DNA of 26,819 nt, taken from positions 1 to 26,819 of the forward strand of contig CAJULH010000026.1 in NCBI GenBank assembly GCA_910587175.1. Reading direction: 5' to 3'. The position numbers and the translations under genes were made by a program. Shown here piece after piece: positions 6,823 to 14,711 of this stretch. Origin of the DNA: Candidatus Gastranaerophilales bacterium. Lineage in GTDB: Bacteria > Cyanobacteriota > Vampirovibrionia > Gastranaerophilales > Gastranaerophilaceae. The notes under the pieces were generated by a model. That model did not search any database and was not told the origin of the DNA. It saw only the letters and a list, made by a program, of their open reading frames with translations. The stretch's first letter is position 1; the number at the start of each line of letters is the position of its first letter.

Positions 6823-7779
6823 ATGGCAGAGTGCGCTGCAGAATATAATGCAGAAAACGAATTTAAACATTATACCGTTATGTTAAACGAAGCGGTAGAT
6901 GCACTTTTGGTATCTGAAAATCCGGATAAAATTTTTGTAGATGCTACTCTTGGCGGCGGCGGGCATAGCAGCTTAATAGCATCAAGGCTTTCTGATAAGG
7001 GAAGACTTATTTCTTTTGATGTGGACGCTGATGCGATTTGTGCTGCTCAAAAGAAGCTAAAGGGGTATAAAAATGTCACAATTGTAAATGATTCCTATGT
7101 TAATATAAAAGAAAATCTGCAGAAACTTGGCATAGAAAAAATAACCGGCGGGATAATATTTGATCTTGGCGCCTCATATCATCAATTAACAAAGGCGGAG
7201 CGGGGGTTTAGTTTTACAAAGGATGCAAAACTTGACATGCGGTTTAACATGGAGCAGGAATTTTCAGCATGGGATGTTGTGAATAAATACAGTTTGGATG
7301 AACTTGTAAGAATTTTTTCAGAATATGGCGAAGAAAGGTTCTCCAGAAGGATTGCGAAGGCAATTGTTGAAAACCGTCCGCTTAATACAACTTCACAATT
7401 ATCTGAATTAATTGTAAAATCAACACCAAAAATCAAATCTAAAATCCACCCTGCAACCAGAGTATTTCAGGCTTTGAGGATAGAGGTGAATTCAGAGTTG
7501 TTAAATTTTGAAAATACATTGAATGAAGTGGTTACATTATTAGATGCGGGTGCTATAATTAGTGTTATAAGTTTCCATTCTTTGGAAGACAGACTTACCA
7601 AAAACGCATTTAAAGATTTTGCACGAGAATGCAGATGTGATAGAAATAAACCAAAATGCGAATGCGAAGGGAAGCTTATGGAAATCATCACAAAAAAGCC
7701 CGTTGTGGCATCGGATGATGAGATTAAAATAAATCCACCCTCAAGAAGTGCAAAGCTTCGTGTTGCGAAGAGGGTTTAG
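6823..7779 (+). CDS. rsmH: 16S rRNA (cytosine-1402-N4)-methyltransferase
   Basis: RsmH (MraW) methylates N4 of C1402 in the 16S rRNA decoding region using SAM. The class I methyltransferase shows FKHYTVMLNEAVDAL, the SAM loop FVDATLGGGGHSSLIA, ISFDVDADAI, the motif GIIFDLGASYHQL, then ERGFSFTKDAKLDMRF and the late signature FHSLEDRLTK. The frame is open from 6763 with a TTG. I prefer the ATG at 6823, because AAGGA lies at 6814-6818 and the resulting 318 aa fit the family, with the conserved HYTVML about 18 residues in. It heads the rsmH-ftsL-ftsI division cluster; mraZ, the usual gene before it, is absent. Confidence 0.95.
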   Translation: MAECAAEYNAENEFKHYTVMLNEAVDALLVSENPDKIFVDATLGGGGHSSLIASRLSDKGRLISFDVDADAICAAQKKLKGYKNVTIVNDSYVNIKENLQKLGIEKITGGIIFDLGASYHQLTKAERGFSFTKDAKLDMRFNMEQEFSAWDVVNKYSLDELVRIFSEYGEERFSRRIAKAIVENRPLNTTSQLSELIVKSTPKIKSKIHPATRVFQALRIEVNSELLNFENTLNEVVTLLDAGAIISVISFHSLEDRLTKNAFKDFARECRCDRNKPKCECEGKLMEIITKKPVVASDDEIKINPPSRSAKLRVAKRV

Positions 7780-7797
7780 ATAAAGGGAGAGAAGATT

Positions 7798-8364
7798 TTG
7801 AGCCTGTTGACATTTAAAAACGGCAATATTCAAAATAATGCGCAATCCTTGGAGAATGAGAAATTTCAAGGTGCAGGCAGGGCTTTTGGCTTTAAATCGA
7901 ATGTAAAATCCCCGTTATCCAATCCTGTTGCAGATAAAAAGAACCAACCTAGAAGATTAAACAGTCAAAGTGCCCCGCAAAATCAAAATCAGATAATAAG
8001 CGGATACTTTGTAAAAGAGAAATCTTATAAGGAAATGGTAATAGCAAGAATTAACAACTTTTTATGCGGCATTTTGGCACTGCTTGTGATGGTGTGTCTG
8101 GTTAGCTATTATTTTGTAATTAATGGCGAAATGCAGCTCAATCAAATCAGAAAAGAAACACTTGCAATAAATTATGACAATGAAGATATGCAGCACAAAC
8201 TTGATATTTTGCAGTCTTTTTCAAATGTTGATAAGCAGGTGACAAGGACTAAGATTCTTCAAACCGCAAAACAGGTTATAGAGCTTTCTGCGGCAAATCT
8301 TCCTAATGTGGATTTAGAAAATAAAAATGTTTCTCCCGTGCCCGGCTGGTCTATGGGCTATTAA
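7798..8364 (+). CDS. ftsL: FtsL-like septum protein
   Basis: The identification rests on position (directly between rsmH and ftsI, where ftsL normally lies) and architecture. There is a poorly conserved, asparagine/glutamine-rich cytoplasmic tail of about 85 residues, one membrane helix at about 86-108 (FLCGILALLVMVCLVSYYFV), and then a periplasmic coiled coil rich in heptad-like spacing (MQLNQIRKETLAINYDNEDM). FtsL joins FtsB and FtsQ and activates FtsWI at the septum. The cytoplasmic tail is longer than in E. coli. The start is TTG with GGGAGAG a few bases upstream. Sequence similarity alone would not identify it. Confidence 0.78.
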   Translation: MSLLTFKNGNIQNNAQSLENEKFQGAGRAFGFKSNVKSPLSNPVADKKNQPRRLNSQSAPQNQNQIISGYFVKEKSYKEMVIARINNFLCGILALLVMVCLVSYYFVINGEMQLNQIRKETLAINYDNEDMQHKLDILQSFSNVDKQVTRTKILQTAKQVIELSAANLPNVDLENKNVSPVPGWSMGY

Positions 8365-8387
8365 ATTTATTCTTGGGAGGGCACTTT

Positions 8388-10097
8388 TTGGACAAGGATA
8401 AATACAGGGATTTTGATAAAAGAATCGGCTGTTTGCAGTTTTGCTTCCTTGCCTTTATTGTATTTTTTTTACTATATCTGTTTTTGCTCCAGATCTTTGA
8501 TATAAGGCATTATAAAGACAGGGCAAAAACCCAAAGGGCATCGAAATTATTTGTACTCAGGGGGGAAATATTAGACAGGAACGGTTTTAAGCTTGCTGTT
8601 GATGAAACTTCGTTTGATTTATATGCTCATCCGAAATATTATGACCACACGCCGCAGGAGCTTGCAGATAAGCTTTATCCGTATGTTGGTGGTGATAAGA
8701 CAAGGCTTGTGCAGATATTGTCATCTGATGACAGTGTTATTCTTGTTAAAAAATCCATTACAAGAAAAGCCGCTGACGGCATAAGAGGATTAAAGCTTCG
8801 GGAAGTGTCGCTTGAGGTTAAAAACAAGCGCGCATATCCTCAAGGTTCTCTTGCTGCACATGTTCTGGGGTATTATAATTCCGATGCCGATGTGGCTGCG
8901 GGTGTTGAATATATTGCAAAAGATTATCTTGAATATTTTGATAAGTCTATAACTTATGAAAAAACACCTAACGGTGATTTAATATACAATCTTTCTACAA
9001 ATCCGGAGGATGTTTCTGCGCCAATTAAGGGTAAAACATTAAATTTAACCATAGATTCGGCAGTCCAGCATGTTTGTGAAAAGCATCTGTACCGTGCTAT
9101 ACAAAAAACTTATGCCCTAAGAGGGGCTGTAATTGTTATGGATCCAAAAAGTGGGGAAGTTCTTGCTCTTGCCGTGTATCCTTATTATGATCCAAATAAT
9201 TACAGGAAATATTCCCTGCTTGAGATGAAAAACTGGGCGCTTACGGATGTTTACCCGCCCGGATCAACGTTTAAAATAATCACTGTTGCATCTGCTTTTA
9301 TAAACGGGAAAATTAACAAATATACAAAGATTTTAGATACCGGCAAAATTAAAATCGGATGGTGGGAAATTCAAAACCACGATTATGAAGAAGATAAGGC
9401 TCCGGGGCTTATTGACCTTGTCTATCTTTTTCAGCACTCCAGCAACGTTGCCAGTGTAAAGGTGGCACAAAAGATGGATGACCAGGAGTTTTATGATACT
9501 CTTGAGATGTTTAATTTCGGGCAGAAAACAGGAATTGATCTTCCGGCAGAATCAGCAGGGATTTTGCCAAAGCCTAAGAATTGGGACAGCGCTACCCATG
9601 GTTCAATGGGATACGGCTATGGTACATCAGTTACAGCAATTCAGATGGCTGCAGCAGTTTCAGCTATTGCAAACGGGGGAGAATGGATTACTCCGCATAT
9701 TATAAAATACCCTCCAAAAGAGGCAGAAGAAAAGATTATAAGGCGCAGAATAATGACCCCTGAGATGTCTAAGGATTTGACAGATATTTTGGTTGAATCT
9801 ATAGACAGAAGTAAATCGATTGCAAGAATGAAAGATTTCAGACTCGCCGCAAAGACCGGTACTTCAAGACGTCCAAAAGATAATGGTGTAGGTTATACAA
9901 ATAAGATGTATACATCAATGGTTGGCTATTTGCCTGCATCAGACCCAAAACTTTTAATTTATATTGTAATAGACAGTGCCAAAGGTGATGTTTGGGGTTC
10001 TACCGTTGCTGCTCCGATTTTCAGAGATATTTCAACCGAGCTTGCAAGAATTATGAACCTTACTCCTGACAGGGAACATCCTCTAGATATTAAATAA
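8388..10097 (+). CDS. ftsI: Septal penicillin-binding protein, transpeptidase
   Basis: This monofunctional class B PBP (PBP3/FtsI) cross-links septal peptidoglycan. It has a short cytoplasmic N-terminus, one membrane helix at about residues 16-38, and a dimerisation/pedestal domain including LRGEILDRNG and AYPQGSLAAHVLGY. The transpeptidase domain carries the active-site S293-T-F-K296 (PPGSTFK), the S351-S-N triad and K489-T-G (LAAKTGTSR). No PASTA repeats follow. The frame is open from 8373, but GGGAGG at 8375-8380 is the ribosome binding site and places the start at the TTG 8388, giving 569 aa. It follows ftsL by 23 nt and is presumably cotranscribed. Confidence 0.95.
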   Translation: MDKDKYRDFDKRIGCLQFCFLAFIVFFLLYLFLLQIFDIRHYKDRAKTQRASKLFVLRGEILDRNGFKLAVDETSFDLYAHPKYYDHTPQELADKLYPYVGGDKTRLVQILSSDDSVILVKKSITRKAADGIRGLKLREVSLEVKNKRAYPQGSLAAHVLGYYNSDADVAAGVEYIAKDYLEYFDKSITYEKTPNGDLIYNLSTNPEDVSAPIKGKTLNLTIDSAVQHVCEKHLYRAIQKTYALRGAVIVMDPKSGEVLALAVYPYYDPNNYRKYSLLEMKNWALTDVYPPGSTFKIITVASAFINGKINKYTKILDTGKIKIGWWEIQNHDYEEDKAPGLIDLVYLFQHSSNVASVKVAQKMDDQEFYDTLEMFNFGQKTGIDLPAESAGILPKPKNWDSATHGSMGYGYGTSVTAIQMAAAVSAIANGGEWITPHIIKYPPKEAEEKIIRRRIMTPEMSKDLTDILVESIDRSKSIARMKDFRLAAKTGTSRRPKDNGVGYTNKMYTSMVGYLPASDPKLLIYIVIDSAKGDVWGSTVAAPIFRDISTELARIMNLTPDREHPLDIK

Positions 10098-10195
10098 TAT
10101 GTAGTTTTATCAAGAATTTAACAAAAAATATTTTTGGGTTTAGAATATTATTGAGTAAATTTATCATAATATTCGCGACTGAACGGGGAGATATA

Positions 10196-11671
10196 ATGGA
10201 ACTTGGCAAAATAATTAAATCAATTGAACCAAAAGAGGTTTTAAATTATAAAGACGTTGATATTAAGGGAATTTCATACAATTCTAAAACAATAAACAGC
10301 CACGAAATTTTTGTTTGTCTGAAGGGCGAGCATGTGGATGGTCATGATTTTGCACAGATGGCTTTTGAAAAAGGAGCTGTGGCTTTAATGACAGAAAAGC
10401 CTTTAAATATTGAAATACCACAGCTTGTTGTGGAATCATGCCAGCAAAAAATTGCTGATTTAGCCTGCTGTTTTTACCATAACCCCTCATATGAGCTGAA
10501 TTTAGTTGGTGTTACCGGTACAAACGGTAAAACTACCGTGACACACCTTGTGCAGAAAATAATTGAACAAGATCAAAAAAAATGTGCATTGATTGGTACT
10601 TTGGGATATAAGCTCTCGTCTTCCGATGATTATCTTGAAGCTAAACACACAACACCGCAGGCGCCTGAGCTTCAAAAAACGCTTTCAAAGATTTTAAAGA
10701 AAGATATTTTAAATGTGGTAACAGAAGTGAGCTCCCATGCGCTTGAACAGTCAAGGGTAAGGGGCTGCAGATTCTCAGGTGCCGTGCTTACAAATCTGAC
10801 ACAAGATCATCTTGATTTTCATATTACGATGGAAAATTATTTTAAGGCGAAAGCAAAATTGTTCCGGGGACTTCAAAAGGGTGCTTTTGCTGTTATAAAC
10901 AATGATGACAAATGGGCTGAAAGGTTTTTAGCCGAAGTGCCTGAAGGGGTAAATATTTTAACTTATGGTGTAAAGAAAAATTCCGCTCTCATGGCAAAAA
11001 ATATAGAATTTACTTCCCGCGGGGTGAATTTTGTTTGTGCTTGCGGGGATGAAACCGAAGAAATAAAGCTTCATCTAAACGGTATGTTTAGTGTTTACAA
11101 TGCTCTTGCTGCAATAGGGGTAGGTATTTCTCTCGGGATAAGCATGAAGACTTGCAAGGAGGCCCTTGAAAATACAAAATCAGTTGCCGGACGTTTTGAA
11201 ATTGTCAATGCTGACCCCATGGTGATTGTTGATTATGCACATACTCCTGACGGGCTTGAAAACATTTTGCGTGCAGCGCGTGAACTTACTCCAAAAAATG
11301 GCAACCTGATTTGTCTTTTTGGCTGCGGCGGAGACAGAGATGCTACAAAGCGTCCTAAAATGGGAAAAATTGCCCAGGCGCTTTCAGATAAAATTGTTAT
11401 AACATCTGATAATCCACGCTCTGAAGACCCCCAGCAGATAATTACAGATATTCTTTCGGGGTTAAAGTTAATTAATCCGAAAACCGTTTTTGTAGAGCCG
11501 GACCGCCATCTTGCAATTGAACTTTTGGCTAAAATTTCAAACAGTAACGACGTTGTTATTGTTGCAGGAAAAGGACATGAAGATTATCAGATTTTAAATG
11601 ACAGAACAATACACTTTGATGACAGAGAAGAAGTGCAAAAAGTTTTTGCGCCTGTAGATGTCACAAAATAG
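10196..11671 (+). CDS. murE: UDP-MurNAc-L-Ala-D-Glu:meso-diaminopimelate ligase
   Basis: MurE adds the third residue to the cytoplasmic peptidoglycan precursor. The ATP loop is GVTGTNGKTTVTHL, followed by TTPQAPELQ, the carbamylated-lysine region around TEVSSHALEQSRVRG, NLTQDHLDFH, VIVDYAHTPDGL and FGCGGDRDATKRP. The substrate motif DNPR (TSDNPRSEDP) marks the meso-diaminopimelate enzymes as opposed to lysine-adding ones. The C-terminus has VIVAGKGHEDYQ. The open frame reaches back to 10151, but GGGGAGA at 10185-10191 and the family length support the ATG at 10196 (491 aa). It follows ftsI after about 98 nt. murF, which normally follows, is absent here. Confidence 0.96.
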   Translation: MELGKIIKSIEPKEVLNYKDVDIKGISYNSKTINSHEIFVCLKGEHVDGHDFAQMAFEKGAVALMTEKPLNIEIPQLVVESCQQKIADLACCFYHNPSYELNLVGVTGTNGKTTVTHLVQKIIEQDQKKCALIGTLGYKLSSSDDYLEAKHTTPQAPELQKTLSKILKKDILNVVTEVSSHALEQSRVRGCRFSGAVLTNLTQDHLDFHITMENYFKAKAKLFRGLQKGAFAVINNDDKWAERFLAEVPEGVNILTYGVKKNSALMAKNIEFTSRGVNFVCACGDETEEIKLHLNGMFSVYNALAAIGVGISLGISMKTCKEALENTKSVAGRFEIVNADPMVIVDYAHTPDGLENILRAARELTPKNGNLICLFGCGGDRDATKRPKMGKIAQALSDKIVITSDNPRSEDPQQIITDILSGLKLINPKTVFVEPDRHLAIELLAKISNSNDVVIVAGKGHEDYQILNDRTIHFDDREEVQKVFAPVDVTK

Positions 11672-11725
11672 TCTTTGATACAGAAAATGTGCGAAGAAAG
11701 CTTGACAAAAGAAGACCGTAAAAGA

Positions 11726-11796
11726 GGCTTGTGCACTATAAGTATGTGACTTGCGCGGGGACTCATAGACGGGACCGCGTCTTCGTTGTACAAGCT
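11726..11796 (+). ncRNA. Structured GC-rich element between murE and murA
   Basis: GGCTTGTGCA (11726-11735) pairs with TGTACAAGCT (11787-11796) over ten positions with two G-U pairs. Inside it, GCGCGG (11753-11758) pairs with CCGCGT (11775-11780). The inner part is strikingly GC-rich for this chromosome. There is no T tract, so it is not a terminator, and no T-loop, so it is not a tRNA. It may be a structured leader of murA, a processed RNA or a protein site. Strand is assumed from the flanking genes. Confidence 0.4.
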
Positions 11797-11872
11797 CTTG
11801 AAGCAGGTACATAAAATAAAACGGTCAAAATTTACATTATTTAAATTACTGTCAAATAATTTATTCTTGTAT

Positions 11873-11878
11873 TACAAT
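11873..11878 (+). promoter_or_regulatory. -10 element of murA
   Basis: TACAAT lies 31 nt before the murA ATG, giving a leader of about 24 nt without a Shine-Dalgarno. No convincing -35 is seen, so the assignment is tentative. Confidence 0.35.
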
Positions 11879-11908
11879 AGTATTCAGACAGTTTTTGTAT
11901 TAAAACCT

Positions 11909-13240
11909 ATGACAAAAGTACAGGAAAAACTAGTAATACAAGGTGGCACCCCGCTTAAGGGCGAAGTTTCAGTCGGCGGGGCAAAAAATGCAGTTTTAAA
12001 GCTTATGGCTGCAGCACTTCTTTGTGAGGATGTTTCTGTTATAAGAAACGTTCCGGAGCTTTCAGACGTCGAGATTATGCTTGATGTTTTAAAGGAGCTT
12101 GGCGCTAAAGTTGCTTATAATAAAGAGGAAAAGTTTTTAACAATTGATGCAACAAATTTGACAAGTGTTCGTGCTTCGGATGCTTTTGTATCAAGGATGA
12201 GGGCATCTTTTGTTGTTTTAGGTCCTCTTGTTGGCAGGATGAAAGAAGCTTATGTGGCACTGCCAGGGGGCTGCCAGATTGGTGAAAGACGTGTTAACTT
12301 TCATATCAAGGGTTTGCAGACATTAGGCTGCGAGTGCAAGCTTGATAACGGATATGTCCATGCCAAGGCTGCAAAGCTTGTCGGTGATGATATCTGTTTT
12401 GATATTCCATCTGTTGGTGCCACTGAAAATATTATGATGGCGTCTGTGCTTGCAGAAGGTACTACAAGGATACAAAATGCCGCACAGGAGCCTGAAATTG
12501 TTGATCTTGCCAACTTTCTGATTACAATGGGTGCAAATATTGAGGGCGCAGGAACAAGCGAAATCATTGTGCATGGTGTAAAACAAAAGGATTTGCACGG
12601 TGTTGAATATACTACAATTCCAGATAGAATTGAGGCGGGGACTTTCATGTCTGCAATATTGGCTTCCCGCGGCAAGGGGATAATAAGGAATGTATACCCG
12701 AATCATCTAACTATTTTTACCGGAAAACTTTTAGAAATGGGCGCAAAAATAAGGCTTGTTGAACCTTATGCAATGGAGGTTTCAGCCGACAGAAGACTTG
12801 ATGCCATGAATTTTATCACCCAGCCGTATCCCGGTTTTCCTACCGATTTACAAGCTCTTGCAATGACGCTTTTATCTACTGCAAACGGCGTAAGTGTTGT
12901 AACTGAAAGTTTGTATGAAAACAGATTTATGCACATTTCAGAACTTTGGCGTATGGGTGCAAACATCAGGCAATCCAAAAACCATGCAATTATAAAAGGG
13001 GTGGATACGCTTGTCGGGACAACCGTTCAATCAACTGATTTAAGGGCTGGTGCAGCTCTTGTAGTTGCGGCAATTATGGCAAAAGGGGAGAGCGAAGTTA
13101 AAAATCTTCACCATATTGACAGAGGTTATGAGAAATTTACGGAAAAACTTCAAGGGCTCGGGGTGAATGTCCAGAGGGTGCCATATGACGCAAAGGACTA
13201 TGAAACACTTGACAATAATGAGGTTTGTCGTTCAAAATAG
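11909..13240 (+). CDS. murA: UDP-N-acetylglucosamine 1-carboxyvinyltransferase
   Basis: MurA transfers enolpyruvate to UDP-GlcNAc, the first committed step of peptidoglycan synthesis. The EPSP-synthase-like fold shows VSVGGAKNAVLKLMAAALL with the catalytic lysine K26, and ALPGGCQIGERRVNFH with the active-site C122, the cysteine that fosfomycin alkylates; this copy therefore looks drug-sensitive at that residue. Later motifs are TTIPDRIEAGTFM, PGFPTDLQA, YENRFMH and DLRAGAALV. The frame is open from 11786, but the upstream part overlaps the structured element and is not like MurA. The ATG at 11909 gives 443 aa with the conserved start LVIQGG. The spacing to the RWYDHDP gene downstream is 22 nt. 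Confidence 0.96.
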   Translation: MTKVQEKLVIQGGTPLKGEVSVGGAKNAVLKLMAAALLCEDVSVIRNVPELSDVEIMLDVLKELGAKVAYNKEEKFLTIDATNLTSVRASDAFVSRMRASFVVLGPLVGRMKEAYVALPGGCQIGERRVNFHIKGLQTLGCECKLDNGYVHAKAAKLVGDDICFDIPSVGATENIMMASVLAEGTTRIQNAAQEPEIVDLANFLITMGANIEGAGTSEIIVHGVKQKDLHGVEYTTIPDRIEAGTFMSAILASRGKGIIRNVYPNHLTIFTGKLLEMGAKIRLVEPYAMEVSADRRLDAMNFITQPYPGFPTDLQALAMTLLSTANGVSVVTESLYENRFMHISELWRMGANIRQSKNHAIIKGVDTLVGTTVQSTDLRAGAALVVAAIMAKGESEVKNLHHIDRGYEKFTEKLQGLGVNVQRVPYDAKDYETLDNNEVCRSK

Positions 13241-13262
13241 AATTGTAAACTGAAAGGATATT

Positions 13263-13592
13263 ATGGCAGGTACATATAAAAGATGGTATGACCATGACCC
13301 TTTGTTGATGCAGGTAATTGATCTGTTAAAGTCTTATCCGAATGAATTAAAGGCGCAGGCTGAATGTTTTTTAAAAAAGGTTGAAGAGCAGGTTTCAAAA
13401 GAAGCCGTAGACAGGTTTTATGATATGGTAAAGCCTATGATACTTGGAAACAGATGGTATGACCATGACCCCGTGCTATCTAAAACGGTTGAGCTTTTAA
13501 GGGTGGTGCCGCAGGAAATTCAAAAGCTTGCTGCGGACAATTTCATAAATGCCCTAAAAGAAAGCGGTGTTACTATTGAAAAAAATATCTGA
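13263..13592 (+). CDS. Unknown small protein with duplicated RWYDHDP module
   Basis: I do not recognise this 109-aa protein. It consists of two copies of a module of about 57 residues: RWYDHDP at 7-13 and again at 64-70, each followed by a hydrophobic helix (LLMQVIDLLKSYPNEL and VLSKTVELLRVVPQEI) and a second amphipathic helix. The aromatic-acidic-histidine motif could bind a metal or ligand, but that is a guess. The 20 bases encoding the motif (from 13281 and 13452) are identical in both copies although the rest has diverged. AAAGGA precedes the ATG. It lies 22 nt after murA and is probably cotranscribed with it. No signal peptide or membrane helix is present. Confidence 0.75.
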   Translation: MAGTYKRWYDHDPLLMQVIDLLKSYPNELKAQAECFLKKVEEQVSKEAVDRFYDMVKPMILGNRWYDHDPVLSKTVELLRVVPQEIQKLAADNFINALKESGVTIEKNI

Positions 13593-14037
13593 GAATATTT
13601 TTTATTCCGTTTAATATTCCTCTTGATTTTTTTAATTTCTCCATCGCCTTTTCTGCTGCATTTGTTTTTAAATTGTATTTTGTTTTATAAAATGAATTAT
13701 TTAAAATTTTTTTCATTTTCATTGTATTTATCATAGCTTCTTCGTATTCCGGGCTTTTTGATAATTTTTGCTCAAATTTGGAAATCTCTGCTTCCGACAT
13801 TTCTCCGTCAAGATATGCCGAAATTTCCTCCTGCATTCTCTCTCTTTCTTTTATAATTTTTCTTTTTTTCTCTGCTTCGTTAAATAACTTTTTTACAATG
13901 GTATATTTCTCCATACAGGGAGGACAATTTCTAAGGTGTATTGTTACCATTTCCTTGCATTTATTATCAAGGTTATCTTCCACATAATGGGTTAAAAGTT
14001 TTCCTATTATAGTGCAGGTTAAATTTCCTTTTAGCAT
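13573..14037 (-). CDS. Zinc-finger anti-sigma factor
   Basis: The N-terminal part is a ZAS/zf-HC2 module with H34-x3-C38-x2-C41 (VTIHLRNCPPCMEK), the zinc site that lets such proteins clamp ECF sigma factors. A second module-like stretch, ISAYLDGEMSEAEISKFEQKL, follows near residue 72 without zinc ligands, as in non-zinc anti-sigma domains. No membrane helix is evident, so the 154-aa protein appears cytoplasmic, unlike the many anti-sigma factors that sense envelope stress through a membrane segment. It lies 21 nt downstream of the ECF sigma gene, with AAGGAT as ribosome binding site, and almost certainly controls it. Its last 20 nt overlap the convergent RWYDHDP gene. Confidence 0.8.
   Translation of the reverse strand: MLKGNLTCTIIGKLLTHYVEDNLDNKCKEMVTIHLRNCPPCMEKYTIVKKLFNEAEKKRKIIKERERMQEEISAYLDGEMSEAEISKFEQKLSKSPEYEEAMINTMKMKKILNNSFYKTKYNLKTNAAEKAMEKLKKSRGILNGIKNILRYFFQ
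13580..13603. terminator. Bidirectional AT hairpin at overlapping gene ends
   Basis: AAAAAATAT (13580-13588) pairs perfectly with ATATTTTTT (13595-13603) around a 6-nt loop. It is symmetrical, so it gives a U-rich end in both directions, fitting the tail-to-tail overlap of the RWYDHDP and anti-sigma genes. The absence of GC pairs makes it weak. Confidence 0.4.
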
Positions 14038-14058
14038 TTTATAATCCTTTTTATATGT

Positions 14059-14643
14059 TTAGCACATGTACGGTTTTATGTATTCCTGCAGTTTGCATCT
14101 TGCCCTTGCAATACGTGATTTTACGGTACCTATGCTTGAATTTGTTGCACGTGCAATTTCATCATAGCTAAGCCCCTGGATTTCCCTCATTACTATTGCC
14201 ATTTTAAAAGGTTCTTTTAATTTGTCGATGGATTTTTTAATCACAAGGTCCAGTTCATCATTTAATATACAATTTTGCGGACAGGTTGTATTGTCCGGTA
14301 TTTCAAATTCTTTTTTGTCTTCTTCGCATTCATTTTCTGTCACTATTTTTATAGGTATTTTGCGTTTTTTCCTTAGTGAATCATAAAATTGCCTTATGGT
14401 TATTTGATTTAGCCAGGCTCTGAATGTTTTTGGATTTTTTAGTTTTTTTATGTTCTTTGCAACTTTGAATAATACTTCCTGCGTCAAGTCTGAAATATCA
14501 TCACATCTTGCGTTCATATAGTATAGTGTGGCGTAGATGTTCTTTTCTTCGCGCCGCACAAGTTCTTCAAGCGCTTCATAGTCATCATTTTGCGCTTTTT
14601 CTATAAGTTCTTCGGTTGTATTATTCTTGAATTTTATTTTCAT
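14059..14643 (-). CDS. ECF (RpoE-type) RNA polymerase sigma factor
   Basis: The 194 aa carry the two ECF regions. Region 2 includes YEALEELVRREEKNIYATLYYM, then DDISDLTQEVLFKVAKNI and FRAWLNQITIRQFYDSLRKKR. A charged linker follows (residues about 100-130). Region 4 is DKLKEPFKMAIVMREIQGLSYDEIA with the helix-turn-helix TNSSIGTVKSRIARARCKLQEY. Such factors redirect RNA polymerase to a stress regulon and are held by the adjacent anti-sigma. The stimulus cannot be told from the sequence. The start at the ATG 14643 has no clear Shine-Dalgarno. It is divergent from thiE, sharing a 68-nt intergenic region. Confidence 0.9.
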   Translation of the reverse strand: MKIKFKNNTTEELIEKAQNDDYEALEELVRREEKNIYATLYYMNARCDDISDLTQEVLFKVAKNIKKLKNPKTFRAWLNQITIRQFYDSLRKKRKIPIKIVTENECEEDKKEFEIPDNTTCPQNCILNDELDLVIKKSIDKLKEPFKMAIVMREIQGLSYDEIARATNSSIGTVKSRIARARCKLQEYIKPYMC

Positions 14644-14691
14644 AGATTAATAAATAAACAATATTGTCTTAATTATCCACGTTCTTTGTTA

Positions 14692-14697
14692 TATAAT
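14692..14697 (+). promoter_or_regulatory. -10 element of thiE
   Basis: A perfect TATAAT ends 14 nt before the thiE ATG. The leader would be about 8 nt and contains no Shine-Dalgarno. The -35 position (TTAATT) is weak. Confidence 0.5.
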
Positions 14698-14711
14698 CAC
14701 TTTGGCAGTAT

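Noticed and set aside
11726..11796. The structured element as a tRNA or hammerhead ribozyme
   Set aside because: It has no GTTC-type T-loop, no proper acceptor geometry and no CTGATGA...GAAA core on either strand.
11786..11908. N-terminal extension of MurA by 41 residues
   Set aside because: The extension overlaps the structured element and -10 box and has no MurA similarity; the conserved LVIQGG start follows the ATG at 11909.
12301..12706. Long antisense frames over murA
   Set aside because: They are shadows of the murA coding frame with no start signals or family features.
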